Origin: Bacteroidales bacterium
GTDB lineage: Bacteria; Bacteroidota; Bacteroidia; Bacteroidales; UBA932
Direction: 5' to 3'
Length of the DNA stretch: 34,988 nucleotides
Assembly: GCA_017509685.1 (NCBI GenBank)
Contig: JAFWPA010000081.1
Coordinates: 1 to 34,988 of the forward strand
The position numbers and the translations under genes are program-made. Positions within the stretch are counted from its first letter, which is position 1; each line of letters starts with the position of its first letter. The notes beneath the pieces are model-generated. The model was given only the letters and a program-made list of their open reading frames with translations. It made no database searches and was not told the origin of the DNA. Positions 20,645 through 28,810 of the stretch are shown in pieces.

Positions 20645-21013
20645 ATGCGCAAAACAATTCTGCTGGCGGCCTTGGCTGCCGTACTGGCCGGATGCAGCGG
20701 CCGCAATAACAACGAGCCCATTGAAGCATCGGCCAAGGTCCTGGAGGACTTGCCGGGCAGCTACACCTTCAAAACCACGGTGGACGACAGCGTACGCTAT
20801 TCCACTGCCGTGGTAACCCAGACCGCGGCCGGGCTTTATCAGATTTCCCGCATTACCGTGTACGGCACCGTCGTTTATGGCTTCAGCCTGGGCGAACACG
20901 CCGCGGTTGAATCGGCCGAACTGGGCTGCGGGCAGGTTACTTATCAGCCCGGCATCAAGAAAACCACCATCCGATTTGAAAAAGGAGACGCCTTATGCGA
21001 ATTGTCAAAATAG
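20645..21013 (+). CDS. Small lipoprotein of unknown function
   Basis: A 122-residue lipoprotein. The signal MRKTILLAALAAVLAGC ends in a perfect lipobox LAGC, so mature protein begins at Cys17. The rest (about 18-122) is a beta-rich domain with stretches such as DLPGSYTFKTTVDDSVRYST and KKTTIRFEKGDALCEL, compatible with a small beta-barrel or lipocalin-like fold, but I cannot assign a family. It is 10 bases after fprA and overlaps the next lipoprotein gene by 19 bases. Confidence 0.8.
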   Translation: MRKTILLAALAAVLAGCSGRNNNEPIEASAKVLEDLPGSYTFKTTVDDSVRYSTAVVTQTAAGLYQISRITVYGTVVYGFSLGEHAAVESAELGCGQVTYQPGIKKTTIRFEKGDALCELSK

Positions 21014-21756
21014 CCCTTACAGCGGCTCTGACACTGCTTCTGGTTGCTTCCTGCAAGGAGCCCAAGTATGTGTCCAAACAAGAATACGACGCCCTGGTCA
21101 AAGAATATGAAGAACTGCAGGCCGGCTCCAAGGCCATCCGGGAACAGCACGCCGAACAGGCCGCGGCTGTAGACCGTATCCTGCAGCAGCTGTCCCAGAT
21201 CAGCGGCAGCACCGTCACCCTGCGCACCGACGTAGAGCAGGGTACCGCCGAAATGACCCAGGTAGAGCAGATTGAAAGCGGCCTGGTGAACATCAAGGCC
21301 CAGATGGACGAACTGGAAGCCCTGAGCAAGAACAACAAGCAGCTCAAGGGCGTGGTGGCCAGCCTGAAGAAAGTGATTGCGGAAAAAGAGGCCGAAATTG
21401 AGCAGCTGAAGGAGGAAATCCGCCGCAAAGACGAAACCATCACCGCCCAGCACGCTACCATCGAGGAGCAGAGCGGCACCATCGAAAGCCAGAACGCTAC
21501 CATCGCCGGACAGCAGGAAAACCTGCGCGCCCTGCTGGCCGAACAGGCCCAGATGCTGTTCCAGGCCGGTGTTGACTTCGAGAATCTGGGCGACGAAGCC
21601 CCTGAAGTGAGCCTGAAGAAGAACAAGCAGAAGATGGCCAATTTCCAGGACAATATGTACCAGAAGGCCATCGTTTATTACAAGCAGGCACAGGCCGCTG
21701 GTTATCCCGAGGCCGCCTTCCGCATTTCCCAGGTAGAAGAAAAACTGGCGCATTAG
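20995..21756 (+). CDS. Coiled-coil lipoprotein with heptad TIxxQxx repeats
   Basis: A 253-residue lipoprotein: signal MRIVKIALTAALTLLLVASC with lipidated Cys20. Residues about 28-185 form a long coiled coil. Within it, residues 148-175 hold four exact seven-residue units of the form TIxxQxx. The C-terminal part (about 190-253, ending AAGYPEAAFRISQVEEKL) looks like a TPR or Sel1-type helical hairpin. It may be a periplasmic spacer or scaffold anchored to a membrane. It overlaps the previous lipoprotein by 19 bases and the heptose kinase gene starts 1 base after its stop, so they are translated together, but a functional link to heptose synthesis is only contextual. Confidence 0.8.
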   Translation: MRIVKIALTAALTLLLVASCKEPKYVSKQEYDALVKEYEELQAGSKAIREQHAEQAAAVDRILQQLSQISGSTVTLRTDVEQGTAEMTQVEQIESGLVNIKAQMDELEALSKNNKQLKGVVASLKKVIAEKEAEIEQLKEEIRRKDETITAQHATIEEQSGTIESQNATIAGQQENLRALLAEQAQMLFQAGVDFENLGDEAPEVSLKKNKQKMANFQDNMYQKAIVYYKQAQAAGYPEAAFRISQVEEKLAH

Positions 21757-21757
21757 A

Positions 21758-22780
21758 ATGAAAATCAGAAGCAAAGCCCCTCTGCGGCTGGGACTGGCCG
21801 GCGGCGGCACCGATGTGTCGCCCTACAGCGATATGTTTGGCGGCAATGTACTCAACGCCACCATCAACCTGGCTGCGTATTGTACTATCGAGCCGCTTGA
21901 AATCCCTTTCCTGCGTGTGAATTCCCTGGACGCCGGGGTTTCCTGCGAAGTTCCGCTGGGTAGCGGTACCGTGAGTTCCGGCGCCCGGCTTATAGACGGC
22001 GTATACAACCGCATCATCAGGGATTACGGCCCTGTACCGTCACCGGGCTTTGCTATCACCACCTACAACGATGCCCCTGCCGGCAGCGGTCTGGGCACTT
22101 CTTCCACCATGGTGGTGTGCATCCTCAAGTGCTTTGCCGAATGGATGGGACTGCCGCTGGGCGACTACGAACTGGCGCGGCTCTCTTATGAAATCGAGCG
22201 CAAGGACCTGGCCCTGGCCGGCGGCAAGCAGGACCAGTATGCCGCCGCTTTCGGCGGATTCAACTTTATGGAATTCCTGCCCAGCGATCTGGTCATTGTG
22301 AATCCTCTCAATGTAAAGGACTGGATTATCCAGGAGCTGGAAGCCTCTCTGCTACTGTATTTTACCGGTCGCAGCAGGGAAGGGGCGCATATCATTGAAA
22401 AGCAGCAGCAGGCCGCCCGTTCCGGCAATGCCGTGGCTGTGGAAGCCATGCACCGCATCAAGCAAAGCGCCGTGGATATGAAACTGGCCCTTCTGCAAGG
22501 CGACATGCAGGCCTTCGCCGCCATCATGGGCGAAGCCTGGGAAGACAAGAAGAAGATGGCTGATACCATCACCAACCCCATGATCCAGGAAGCCTTCGAC
22601 GTGGCCATGGGCGCCGGTGCCATCTCCGGCAAGGTGTCCGGTGCCGGCGGCGGCGGGTTCATCATGCTCATGGTCCCGCCGGAGAAAAAGTATCTGATTA
22701 CGCAGGCCCTGTCTGCACTCCCCGGCAAGTTGGTTCCCTTCCAGTTCACCGAAAAAGGCGCCATCGCATGGAGGTTATAG
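21758..22780 (+). CDS. hddA: D-glycero-alpha-D-manno-heptose 7-phosphate kinase
   Basis: A 340-residue GHMP-family kinase that phosphorylates heptose 7-phosphate at C1 on the route to GDP-D-glycero-alpha-D-manno-heptose. The N-terminal RSKAPLRLGLAGGGTDVSPY, the ATP-binding motif DAPAGSGLGTSSTMVV and the C-terminal KVSGAGGGGFIMLMVP are typical of HddA-like sugar kinases; the length is normal. The next gene overlaps by 13 bases and supplies the following two steps, which strengthens the assignment over fucose- or galactokinase-type relatives. Product use would be a surface polysaccharide or glycan. The first pathway enzyme, the isomerase GmhA, is not in the window. Confidence 0.9.
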   Translation: MKIRSKAPLRLGLAGGGTDVSPYSDMFGGNVLNATINLAAYCTIEPLEIPFLRVNSLDAGVSCEVPLGSGTVSSGARLIDGVYNRIIRDYGPVPSPGFAITTYNDAPAGSGLGTSSTMVVCILKCFAEWMGLPLGDYELARLSYEIERKDLALAGGKQDQYAAAFGGFNFMEFLPSDLVIVNPLNVKDWIIQELEASLLLYFTGRSREGAHIIEKQQQAARSGNAVAVEAMHRIKQSAVDMKLALLQGDMQAFAAIMGEAWEDKKKMADTITNPMIQEAFDVAMGAGAISGKVSGAGGGGFIMLMVPPEKKYLITQALSALPGKLVPFQFTEKGAIAWRL

Positions 22781-24027
22781 TTCTGGCCGGTGGCCTGGGA
22801 ACACGCCTCCGCTCTGTAGTACACGAAATCCCCAAGTGTCTGGCACCCGTGGCCGGACGCCCTTTCCTGGGGTATCTGCTGGACTGGCTGGCCGCGCAAG
22901 GCGCTGATCACGTGGTATTTTCCGTAGGCTACCTGAAGGAACAGGTAATATCTTATCTTCAAGACAACCCCTGGCCTTTTGCCTATGATTTTGCCGTGGA
23001 AGATACGCCCCTGGGCACCGGCGGCGGCATCCGCCTGGCCCTCAGTCTTTGCCGGGAAAACCACGTCTTCGTAGTCAACGGCGACACTTTCTATCCGGTA
23101 GAGTTAACGGCCATGCCGTTCGACCACCCCATCACCCTTGCCCTCAAGCCCATGAAAGACTTTGACCGGTATGGGACTGTTATAATACAACCGGCATCTG
23201 CTCTTCCAGCGGCATCGGAAAATTATTTTTCGCAAGGCTTTGCGAAAAACCAATTTCCCGAAGCCATCGCCAACCTTACGCACGCAGATGCCGTACAGGT
23301 CGTCGGTTTCCAGGAGAAGAAGCACTGCGAGGAGGGGTTGATCAATGGCGGAGTATATGCCATTGATCGTAGCGGACTGGATTTGGGCAGCCTGCCGGAG
23401 AAGTTCTCGTTTGAGAAAGAGGTGCTGGAGCCGGGGGCGGCTATCCGGGAGATTGGCGGATGGGTGAGCAATGCGTATTTCATTGATATAGGGATTCCGG
23501 AGGATTACGGGAAGGCGCAGTGGGCCCTTCCGGCGTGGAAGGCGGTGAAGGAGGCTTCGGAGGCTGTGCTGAAGGCATCGGCCCAAACCCTTTTCCTGGA
23601 CCGGGACGGGGTGCTGAACCGGCACATCTGCCCGGGGTACGTAACGCGCTGGAGCGAGTGGGAGTGGTTGCCGGGCGTGCTGGAAGAACTGCCGCGGTGG
23701 GCGGCGATATTCCCGCGAATCGTGCTGGTTTCCAATCAGCGCGGGGTGGGGAAGGGCGTAATGACCGACGAAGACCTCTCCCGCGTACACGCGCAGATGA
23801 TGGCCGATATTCTGGAGGCCGGCGGGCGGATAGACCTTGCGCTTTACTGCACGTCGGTTTCCGACGAAGATCCGCGCCGAAAACCCAATACAGGCATGTT
23901 CCGGGAGGCGCAGGCTCTTTTCCCTGAGATTGACGCAAAAAGCAGTGTGATGCTGGGTGACACCCAGACCGACGCTGCCTTTGCCGAAAACTGCGGAATG
24001 CAGTTTATTCTACTGAACTTTTCATAA
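22768..24027 (+). CDS. hddC-gmhB: Fused heptose 1-phosphate guanylyltransferase and heptose bisphosphate phosphatase
   Basis: A 419-residue fusion. Residues about 1-250 are a nucleotidyltransferase of the HddC kind: VIVLAGGLGTRLRSVVHEIP with KCLAPVAGRPFL, TPLGTGGGIRLAL and VNGDTFY, ending in YFIDIGIPEDYGKAQ. Residues about 270-419 are a HAD phosphatase of the GmhB kind: LFLDRDGVLNRH, VSNQRGVGKG, CTSVSDEDPRRKPNTGMF and MLGDTQTD. In GmhB the CxxC/CxH zinc loop is usual; here it is partly lost (CTSVSDEDP). The enzyme would remove the C7 phosphate and add GMP. Between YGTVII and QVVGFQEK the protein carries about 31 extra residues (about 142-175) that coincide with the palindromic element at 23193-23292. 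The 3' end overlaps the convergent flavoprotein gene by 23 bases. Confidence 0.9.
   Translation: MEVIVLAGGLGTRLRSVVHEIPKCLAPVAGRPFLGYLLDWLAAQGADHVVFSVGYLKEQVISYLQDNPWPFAYDFAVEDTPLGTGGGIRLALSLCRENHVFVVNGDTFYPVELTAMPFDHPITLALKPMKDFDRYGTVIIQPASALPAASENYFSQGFAKNQFPEAIANLTHADAVQVVGFQEKKHCEEGLINGGVYAIDRSGLDLGSLPEKFSFEKEVLEPGAAIREIGGWVSNAYFIDIGIPEDYGKAQWALPAWKAVKEASEAVLKASAQTLFLDRDGVLNRHICPGYVTRWSEWEWLPGVLEELPRWAAIFPRIVLVSNQRGVGKGVMTDEDLSRVHAQMMADILEAGGRIDLALYCTSVSDEDPRRKPNTGMFREAQALFPEIDAKSSVMLGDTQTDAAFAENCGMQFILLNFS
23193..23292 (+). repeat. Protein-coding palindromic element, copy 1 (in hddC)
   Basis: A 100-base imperfect palindrome inside hddC. The ends are perfect 9-base inverted repeats, GGCATCTGC (23193-23201) and GCAGATGCC (23284-23292). 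The 55-base core (23211-23265) is a hairpin with TTTTTCGCAA (23226-23235 region) pairing with TTGCGAAAAA across a four-base loop, and outer GGC-TCGG-AAATT pairing with its complement. It is read as ENYFSQGFAKNQFPEAIA. The core is matched by 24794-24848 in the next gene (opposite genomic strand), in the same coding orientation and frame. Confidence 0.85.
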
Positions 24028-25264
24028 TGGACGTGGCACACACGTAGCCCGTACTCCAGGCCGCCTGCAGGTTAAATCCGCCTGTAATGGCGTCGATATC
24101 CAGCACTTCACCCGCAAAGTACAAGCCCGGGTACTGCCTGGCTTCCAGCGTATTCAGCTGGATGTTGGAAAGCGCTACGCCGCCGGCTGTTACAAACTCC
24201 TCCCGGAAACGGCTCTTGCCCGTAAGGGGATAACTGTCTCCGGTAAGGACTGCGGTAAGGCGGTTCAGGCCCTTGCTGCCCAGTTCGGCCCAGCGGAGGT
24301 CTTCTCGCAGCCCTGCTTTGGCCAGCAAGTGATTCCAAAGGCGGCTCGGGAGCAAATGCGTGCTGGAAACCAGCTTCTGCGGGTTCCTGGCCGCCGTTTC
24401 CTGCAAGGCGTCACGCGCGCTTTCCTCACTGCTGTCCAGCCAGTTCACAAGGACCGTTCCCGTATACCCCGTTTCAGCCAGATGCCGCGCTGCATAAGAC
24501 GACAATTTAAGCGTAGCCGGCCCGCTGAGCCCCCAGTCCGTGATGAGTAGCGGCCCCTGCGCCTTAAACGCCGTCCCCGCCAGGCTCACCGACGCCTCCA
24601 CCACCAGCCCCATCAACGCCTTCAGCCCCGCATCATTAATATTAAATGTAAACAATGAAGGAACAGGCGGCACCAACTCCAACCCCAAATCCTCCAAAAA
24701 CGGCAACCCCTTCGGCGCCCCGCCCGTAGTTACTACCACATAGTCGAACTCCTCATCATTAACATAGAAAGAATTGCGCGTCGGCATCGCGATGGCCGAA
24801 GGAATTTGGTTTTTCGCAAAGCGTTGCGAAAAATAAATTCCGTCGGCCGCCGGCCCAATGGAAATGACCGGTGTTTTCAGTCGTACATCGGCCCCTTTCA
24901 TGGCGCGTTGTAGGGCGCGGACTACGTCCATGGCGTCTTGGGACTGGGGAAACCAGCAGTGGTCTTCCTGCAGGACGCAGGGGACGCCGTGGGCGGTGAA
25001 CCAGGCAATGGTGTCTTCCTGGGAGAAGGCCTTGAGGGCGCGTTTCATCACGCGTTCGCCGCGGGGATAGGCTTGTGCCAGGGAACGGATGCCCTGGAAG
25101 TCGTTGGTGAGATTGCAGCGTCCGCCGCCGGTGATGGCCAGTTTGGCCATGGGCCGGTTGCCTCCTTCAAAGACCGTTACGGCCAGTTCCGGCGCGTGTT
25201 CCCGCAGCAACGCGGCGCAAAAGCACCCCGCAGCACCGGCACCTATGATGGCTACGCGTTTCAT
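24005..25264 (-). CDS. HI0933/YhiN-family FAD-dependent oxidoreductase
   Basis: A 419-residue flavoprotein of the HI0933-like (YhiN, aminoacetone-oxidase-like) family, near normal length. The dinucleotide motif VAIIGAGAAGCFCAALL opens the protein at the ATG of 25264; longer upstream frames lack homology. LAITGGGRCNLTND is the family signature, VVVTTGGAPKGLPFLEDLGL is the second FAD contact, and FAGEVLDIDAITGGFNLQAA ends the fold. The physiological substrate is not known. Residues about 139-157 are encoded by the palindromic element at 24794-24848, inserted between a beta strand and the second FAD motif. Its start overlaps the upstream metallopeptidase stop by 4 bases, forming an operon with two genes upstream. 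Confidence 0.92.
   Translation of the reverse strand: MKRVAIIGAGAAGCFCAALLREHAPELAVTVFEGGNRPMAKLAITGGGRCNLTNDFQGIRSLAQAYPRGERVMKRALKAFSQEDTIAWFTAHGVPCVLQEDHCWFPQSQDAMDVVRALQRAMKGADVRLKTPVISIGPAADGIYFSQRFAKNQIPSAIAMPTRNSFYVNDEEFDYVVVTTGGAPKGLPFLEDLGLELVPPVPSLFTFNINDAGLKALMGLVVEASVSLAGTAFKAQGPLLITDWGLSGPATLKLSSYAARHLAETGYTGTVLVNWLDSSEESARDALQETAARNPQKLVSSTHLLPSRLWNHLLAKAGLREDLRWAELGSKGLNRLTAVLTGDSYPLTGKSRFREEFVTAGGVALSNIQLNTLEARQYPGLYFAGEVLDIDAITGGFNLQAAWSTGYVCATSIMKSSVE
24794..24848 (-). repeat. Protein-coding palindromic element, copy 2 (in HI0933 gene)
   Basis: A 55-base hairpin whose arms (24794-24819 and 24824-24848) match with one mismatch and one extra base around the loop AGCG. Read on the minus strand it encodes ADGIYFSQRFAKNQIPSAIA. 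The central 32 bases differ from copy 1 at 23211-23265 by a single base, and identity continues for several bases past the core (GCCATCGC). Both copies are exactly 55 bases long. Confidence 0.85.
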
Positions 25265-25671
25265 CGGATCTTGTATTCCTTCATCCGGCTGGCCAGCTGG
25301 CGGTGCCCCGGGCAAACGGATTCCAGCAGGGCGTGGAATTCCTTGCCGTGGTTCAGGTAACGCAGATGACACAGTTCGTGCAGCATCACATAATCCTGCA
25401 GTTCCTGCGGCAGCGTGACCAGGCGCAGGTTCAAGTTGATGTTTTTGAGGGAAGAACAGCTGCCCCAGTTGGAGACATTGTTCTTGATGAATACCTTATT
25501 ATACGTAAAGCCGTGCTGTGCGGCCAGGGCGGCCAGGCGCGGGGGCAGTTCACGTTTGGCCTGGGCTCGCAATGCTTCTACCCGTGCATCCACAGGCGCC
25601 TTGCGGGGCTTTCTTCTGGCAATCAATTTGAAAAACTGGCCCGTGAAGGGGTTGAAGAAGATCCTATTCAT
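25261..25671 (-). CDS. YgjP-type M48-like metallopeptidase domain protein
   Basis: A 136-residue protein of the YgjP/DUF45 (WLM-like) zinc metallopeptidase group. It has the zinc motif HELCHLRYLNHGKEFHALLE, with HExxH at its start and a third ligand in the following helix, preceded by the family segment NWGSCSSLKNINLNLRLVTL. Full-length YgjP proteins are about 170-240 residues; this one is short at the N-terminus but holds the full core. The ATG at 25671 gives an 8-base overlap with the CNNM gene, and its stop overlaps the flavoprotein start by 4 bases, so the three genes are one coupled operon. Substrate unknown. Confidence 0.88.
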   Translation of the reverse strand: MNRIFFNPFTGQFFKLIARRKPRKAPVDARVEALRAQAKRELPPRLAALAAQHGFTYNKVFIKNNVSNWGSCSSLKNINLNLRLVTLPQELQDYVMLHELCHLRYLNHGKEFHALLESVCPGHRQLASRMKEYKIR

Positions 25672-26725
25672 CGTCTTCTTCGGGCAGTACAATCTGCTTG
25701 TACTGATTCTTGCGCTTGAGCCAGCGTTCCTTGGCGTACTGCTGCATGTCGGTGATGGTATCGTTCTCGTCGATGATCTCCATCCCCAGGATGGTCTCCA
25801 TAATGTCTTCCAGCGTAATGATGCCCTGGAAGCAGCCATAGTCGTCTATGATGAGGGCAATCTGGTCCTTGGTCTTGAGGAGGCTCTCCCAGATGTCGGA
25901 CACCGAAGTTTCCTCGTGGAAGGCCGCAATCTTGCGCTTGATGCTCTTGAGGCGCATGTCGAACTTGTCCTCGGCCAGGTTCTCCAGGGCGTCGTAGCGC
26001 AGGATGTAGCCGGTGATGTATTCCGGGGAGTCTGCGTACACCGGGATGCGGGAGTTGTGGGAGAGGTCCTCCTGTTTGTAGAACTGGCGCAGCGTCATGT
26101 TCTCCGGAGCGATGGCCGCCACAATACGGGGCGTCATGATGTCGTAGGCCTTGATGTCGTCCAGCTTGATGATGTTCTGGATTACCTTGTTCTCGCTGTT
26201 GTCCAGCACGCCTTCTTCCTCGCCGATATTGGCCATGGCGCTCACTTCCTCGCGGGAGATGCCAAGGTCCGGGTCTTCGTCGGAGATGGTATTGTGCAGC
26301 TTGTCGATGACCCACACGATGGGGTAGAGGAGGATGACCAGGAAGCGCATCACCTTGGACAGCCAAAGCAGGTCTTTCCAGTGCGACGTGCCGATGGTCT
26401 TGGGCACAATCTCGGAGAAAACCAGGATGAGGATGGTCATGGCGGCGCTCACGATGCCGAACATGTGGTCTCCGGTGAGGAGAGTGGCCTGGTGGCCCAC
26501 TGCGGCCGCGCCCAGGGTGTTGGCTATGGTATTGAGGGAGAGGATGGCGCTCAGGGGGCGGTCCGGATCCATCTTGTACTTCATGAGCAGGGCTGCGTTC
26601 TTGTCCCCCTCGTCCTCCTTCATGGTGATGTAGGAAATGGGGGTGGACATAAGCACCGATTCCAGCAATGAGCACAGGAAGGAAATGGCCATTGTCAGGA
26701 GCAAATATATGATGAGCAGCGTCAT
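25664..26725 (-). CDS. CNNM/CorC-type transporter with CBS domains
   Basis: A 353-residue member of the CNNM (DUF21-CBS) family, linked in homologues to magnesium and possibly sodium transport in the cytoplasmic membrane. The DUF21 region (about 1-140) has several hydrophobic helices and the signatures SFLCSLLESVLMSTP and LVFSEIVPKTIG. A CBS pair (about 190-320) follows, with YDIMTPR at its start and IIDDYGCFQGIITLEDIMET near its end. The C-terminal CorC_HlyC domain seen in some relatives is missing, which is common in this branch. It is the first gene of a three-gene minus-strand operon and divergent from the DUF4954 gene. Confidence 0.92.
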   Translation of the reverse strand: MTLLIIYLLLTMAISFLCSLLESVLMSTPISYITMKEDEGDKNAALLMKYKMDPDRPLSAILSLNTIANTLGAAAVGHQATLLTGDHMFGIVSAAMTILILVFSEIVPKTIGTSHWKDLLWLSKVMRFLVILLYPIVWVIDKLHNTISDEDPDLGISREEVSAMANIGEEEGVLDNSENKVIQNIIKLDDIKAYDIMTPRIVAAIAPENMTLRQFYKQEDLSHNSRIPVYADSPEYITGYILRYDALENLAEDKFDMRLKSIKRKIAAFHEETSVSDIWESLLKTKDQIALIIDDYGCFQGIITLEDIMETILGMEIIDENDTITDMQQYAKERWLKRKNQYKQIVLPEEDDE

Positions 26726-26742
26726 AATTATCTAATAACCTG

Positions 26743-26750
26743 CAAAAGTA
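26743..26750 (-). promoter_or_regulatory. -7 box of the CNNM operon promoter
   Basis: On the minus strand TACTTTTG matches TAnnTTTG 17 bases before the ATG at 26725. No clear -33 TTG. It is divergent from the DUF4954 promoter. Confidence 0.6.
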
Positions 26751-26783
26751 CAGAAAAATTCCGAACTATCCGTAAAAAATAGC

Positions 26784-26791
26784 TAACTTTG
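26784..26791 (+). promoter_or_regulatory. -7 box of the DUF4954-serB promoter
   Basis: TAACTTTG matches TAnnTTTG, 33 bases before the ATG at 26825. It also shows that the in-frame TTG at 26789 cannot be the start. The -33 region is not clear. Confidence 0.55.
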
Positions 26792-26824
26792 CCACTACTT
26801 TTTGTACCAACTTTTATCCTGGAT

Positions 26825-28807
26825 ATGACATTTAAGCCATTAACCCAAGAACAGATTGACCTGCTGGTAGCTGCAGGCTGCAAGTCTGAGGAATGGGACC
26901 GCGTGAAAACCAGTGCTCCCGAAACCCTGAAATATATCAAGAACGTCCGTTTTTCCGGAGACGTGTGCTTCGGCCGCTTCGACGCCTCCTTCACCCTGCC
27001 CGGCGGGCTCAAGAAGCATTCCGGCCTGCGGGATGTCACCCTGCACAACGTAACGGTGGGGGACAACACCCTGGTGGAGAACATCACGGACTATATCGCC
27101 AACTACAATATCGGCAGTGACTGCTACATCGAGAACGTGGACCTGCTGCTTACGGAGGGCCCCTGCCGCTTCGGCAACGGGGTGGAAGTCTCCGTGCTCA
27201 ACGAGACCGGCGGCCGCGAGGTTGCCATCTATGACCGGCTCAGCGCACAGGTGGCCTACATCCTGGCCATGTACCGCCATCAGCCGGAGGTGACGCAGGC
27301 CCTGAACCGGATGATTGACGAATACGGAAAATCCGTGGAGAGCGATCGCGGTACCATCGGCAACAACGTTACCATCCGCAACGCCAAATACATCAGCGGC
27401 GTGAAGATAGGGGATTGCACCCGCATCAGCGGCACGTCCCGTCTGAGCGACGGCAGCATCAACGGCAACGCCAGCGCGCCGGTGGAAATCGGCCACGGCG
27501 TCATCGCAGACCACTTCATCATTTCCAGCGGCTCCAAGGTGGAGGACAACACCACCCTTACCCGCTGCTTCGTGGGCCAGAGCTGCACGCTGGGACATGG
27601 CTACAGCGCATCGGATTCCCTGTTCTTCTCCAACTGCCAGGGAGAGAACGGCGAGGCCTGCGCCATCTTCGCCGGCCCGTTCACGGTGACCCACCACAAG
27701 AGCACGCTGCTCATCGCCGGCATGTTCTCCTTCATGAACGCCGGTTCCGGTTCCAACCAGAGTAACCATATGTACAAACTGGGCCCCATCCACCAGGGTA
27801 TCCTGGAGCGCGGCGCCAAGACAGCTTCGGATTCCTATATCCTGTGGCCTTCCCGCGTAGGTGCTTTCTCGCTGGTGATGGGCCGTCACGTCACACACTC
27901 GGACACCACCAACCTGCCGTTCTCCTATCTCATTGAGCAGCAGAACAATACTTATCTGGTGCCGGGCGTGAACCTGCGCAGTGTGGGTACCATCCGCGAC
28001 GCCCAGAAATGGCCCCGCCGCGACGCCCGCAAGGACCCCGACCGCCTGGACTGCATCAACTACAACCTCCTGAGCCCCTTCACCATCCAGAAGATGATGA
28101 AAGGTATCAAACTGCTGCACAACCTGCAGTATTCCTCCGGTGAACTTTCCGACGTCTATTCCTACCACAGCGCCAAGATCCGCAACAGCAGCCTGCGCAA
28201 CGGTATCCGTTTTTACCAGACGGCCATTACCAAGTTCCTGGGCAACTCCATCATCAAGAAGCTGGAGAAATTGCCCGCCGGTGCCTCCGACGAGCAGCTG
28301 CGCGCCGCGCTGGCCCCTACCGTGGCCGATGGAAAGGGCTACTGGGTGGATATCAGCGGCATGATTGCCCCGCAGCCGGTCATCGAAGACCTGCTGCAGA
28401 AAGTGGCTTCGGGCCAGGTAAACAGCATCGAGGAAGTGCACAAGGCCTTCGCGAAGATTCACCAGCTCTACTATGATTATGAGTGGACTTGGGCCTACGA
28501 CCATTATCAGGAGTTCTTCGGAGTGGATATGGCCACCATCACCAAGGCCGATGTGATTAACATCGTCAAGCAGTGGAAGGAGGCCGTCATCGGCCTGGAC
28601 AAGCAGCTGTACGAGGACGCCCGCAAGGAATTCAACCTGGCCGCCATGACCGGTTTCGGCGCCGACGGTACCAAGGAGATTAAGGAGCAGGACTTCGAGC
28701 AGGTGCGCGGCGACTTCGAATCCAATTCCTTCGTGACGGCCGTGCTGGACCACATCCGCACCAAGGAAGCCCTGGGCGACGAAATCATCGCCCGTCTCAG
28801 TAACTAG
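26825..28807 (+). CDS. DUF4954 family left-handed beta-helix protein
   Basis: A 660-residue protein of the DUF4954 family, found mainly in Bacteroidota. Residues about 35-340 contain many hexapeptide-like turns (for example GTIGNNVTIRNAKYISGVKI and GHGVIADHFIISSGSKVEDN), as in left-handed beta-helix sugar-nucleotide enzymes and acyltransferases. The last third is helical. A cytoplasmic role in sugar or cell-envelope metabolism is plausible, but no reaction is established to my knowledge. The ATG at 26825 is used because the earlier frame start overlaps the -7 box. serB follows after 3 bases, so the two are co-transcribed. Confidence 0.85.
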   Translation: MTFKPLTQEQIDLLVAAGCKSEEWDRVKTSAPETLKYIKNVRFSGDVCFGRFDASFTLPGGLKKHSGLRDVTLHNVTVGDNTLVENITDYIANYNIGSDCYIENVDLLLTEGPCRFGNGVEVSVLNETGGREVAIYDRLSAQVAYILAMYRHQPEVTQALNRMIDEYGKSVESDRGTIGNNVTIRNAKYISGVKIGDCTRISGTSRLSDGSINGNASAPVEIGHGVIADHFIISSGSKVEDNTTLTRCFVGQSCTLGHGYSASDSLFFSNCQGENGEACAIFAGPFTVTHHKSTLLIAGMFSFMNAGSGSNQSNHMYKLGPIHQGILERGAKTASDSYILWPSRVGAFSLVMGRHVTHSDTTNLPFSYLIEQQNNTYLVPGVNLRSVGTIRDAQKWPRRDARKDPDRLDCINYNLLSPFTIQKMMKGIKLLHNLQYSSGELSDVYSYHSAKIRNSSLRNGIRFYQTAITKFLGNSIIKKLEKLPAGASDEQLRAALAPTVADGKGYWVDISGMIAPQPVIEDLLQKVASGQVNSIEEVHKAFAKIHQLYYDYEWTWAYDHYQEFFGVDMATITKADVINIVKQWKEAVIGLDKQLYEDARKEFNLAAMTGFGADGTKEIKEQDFEQVRGDFESNSFVTAVLDHIRTKEALGDEIIARLSN

Positions 28808-28810
28808 AAT

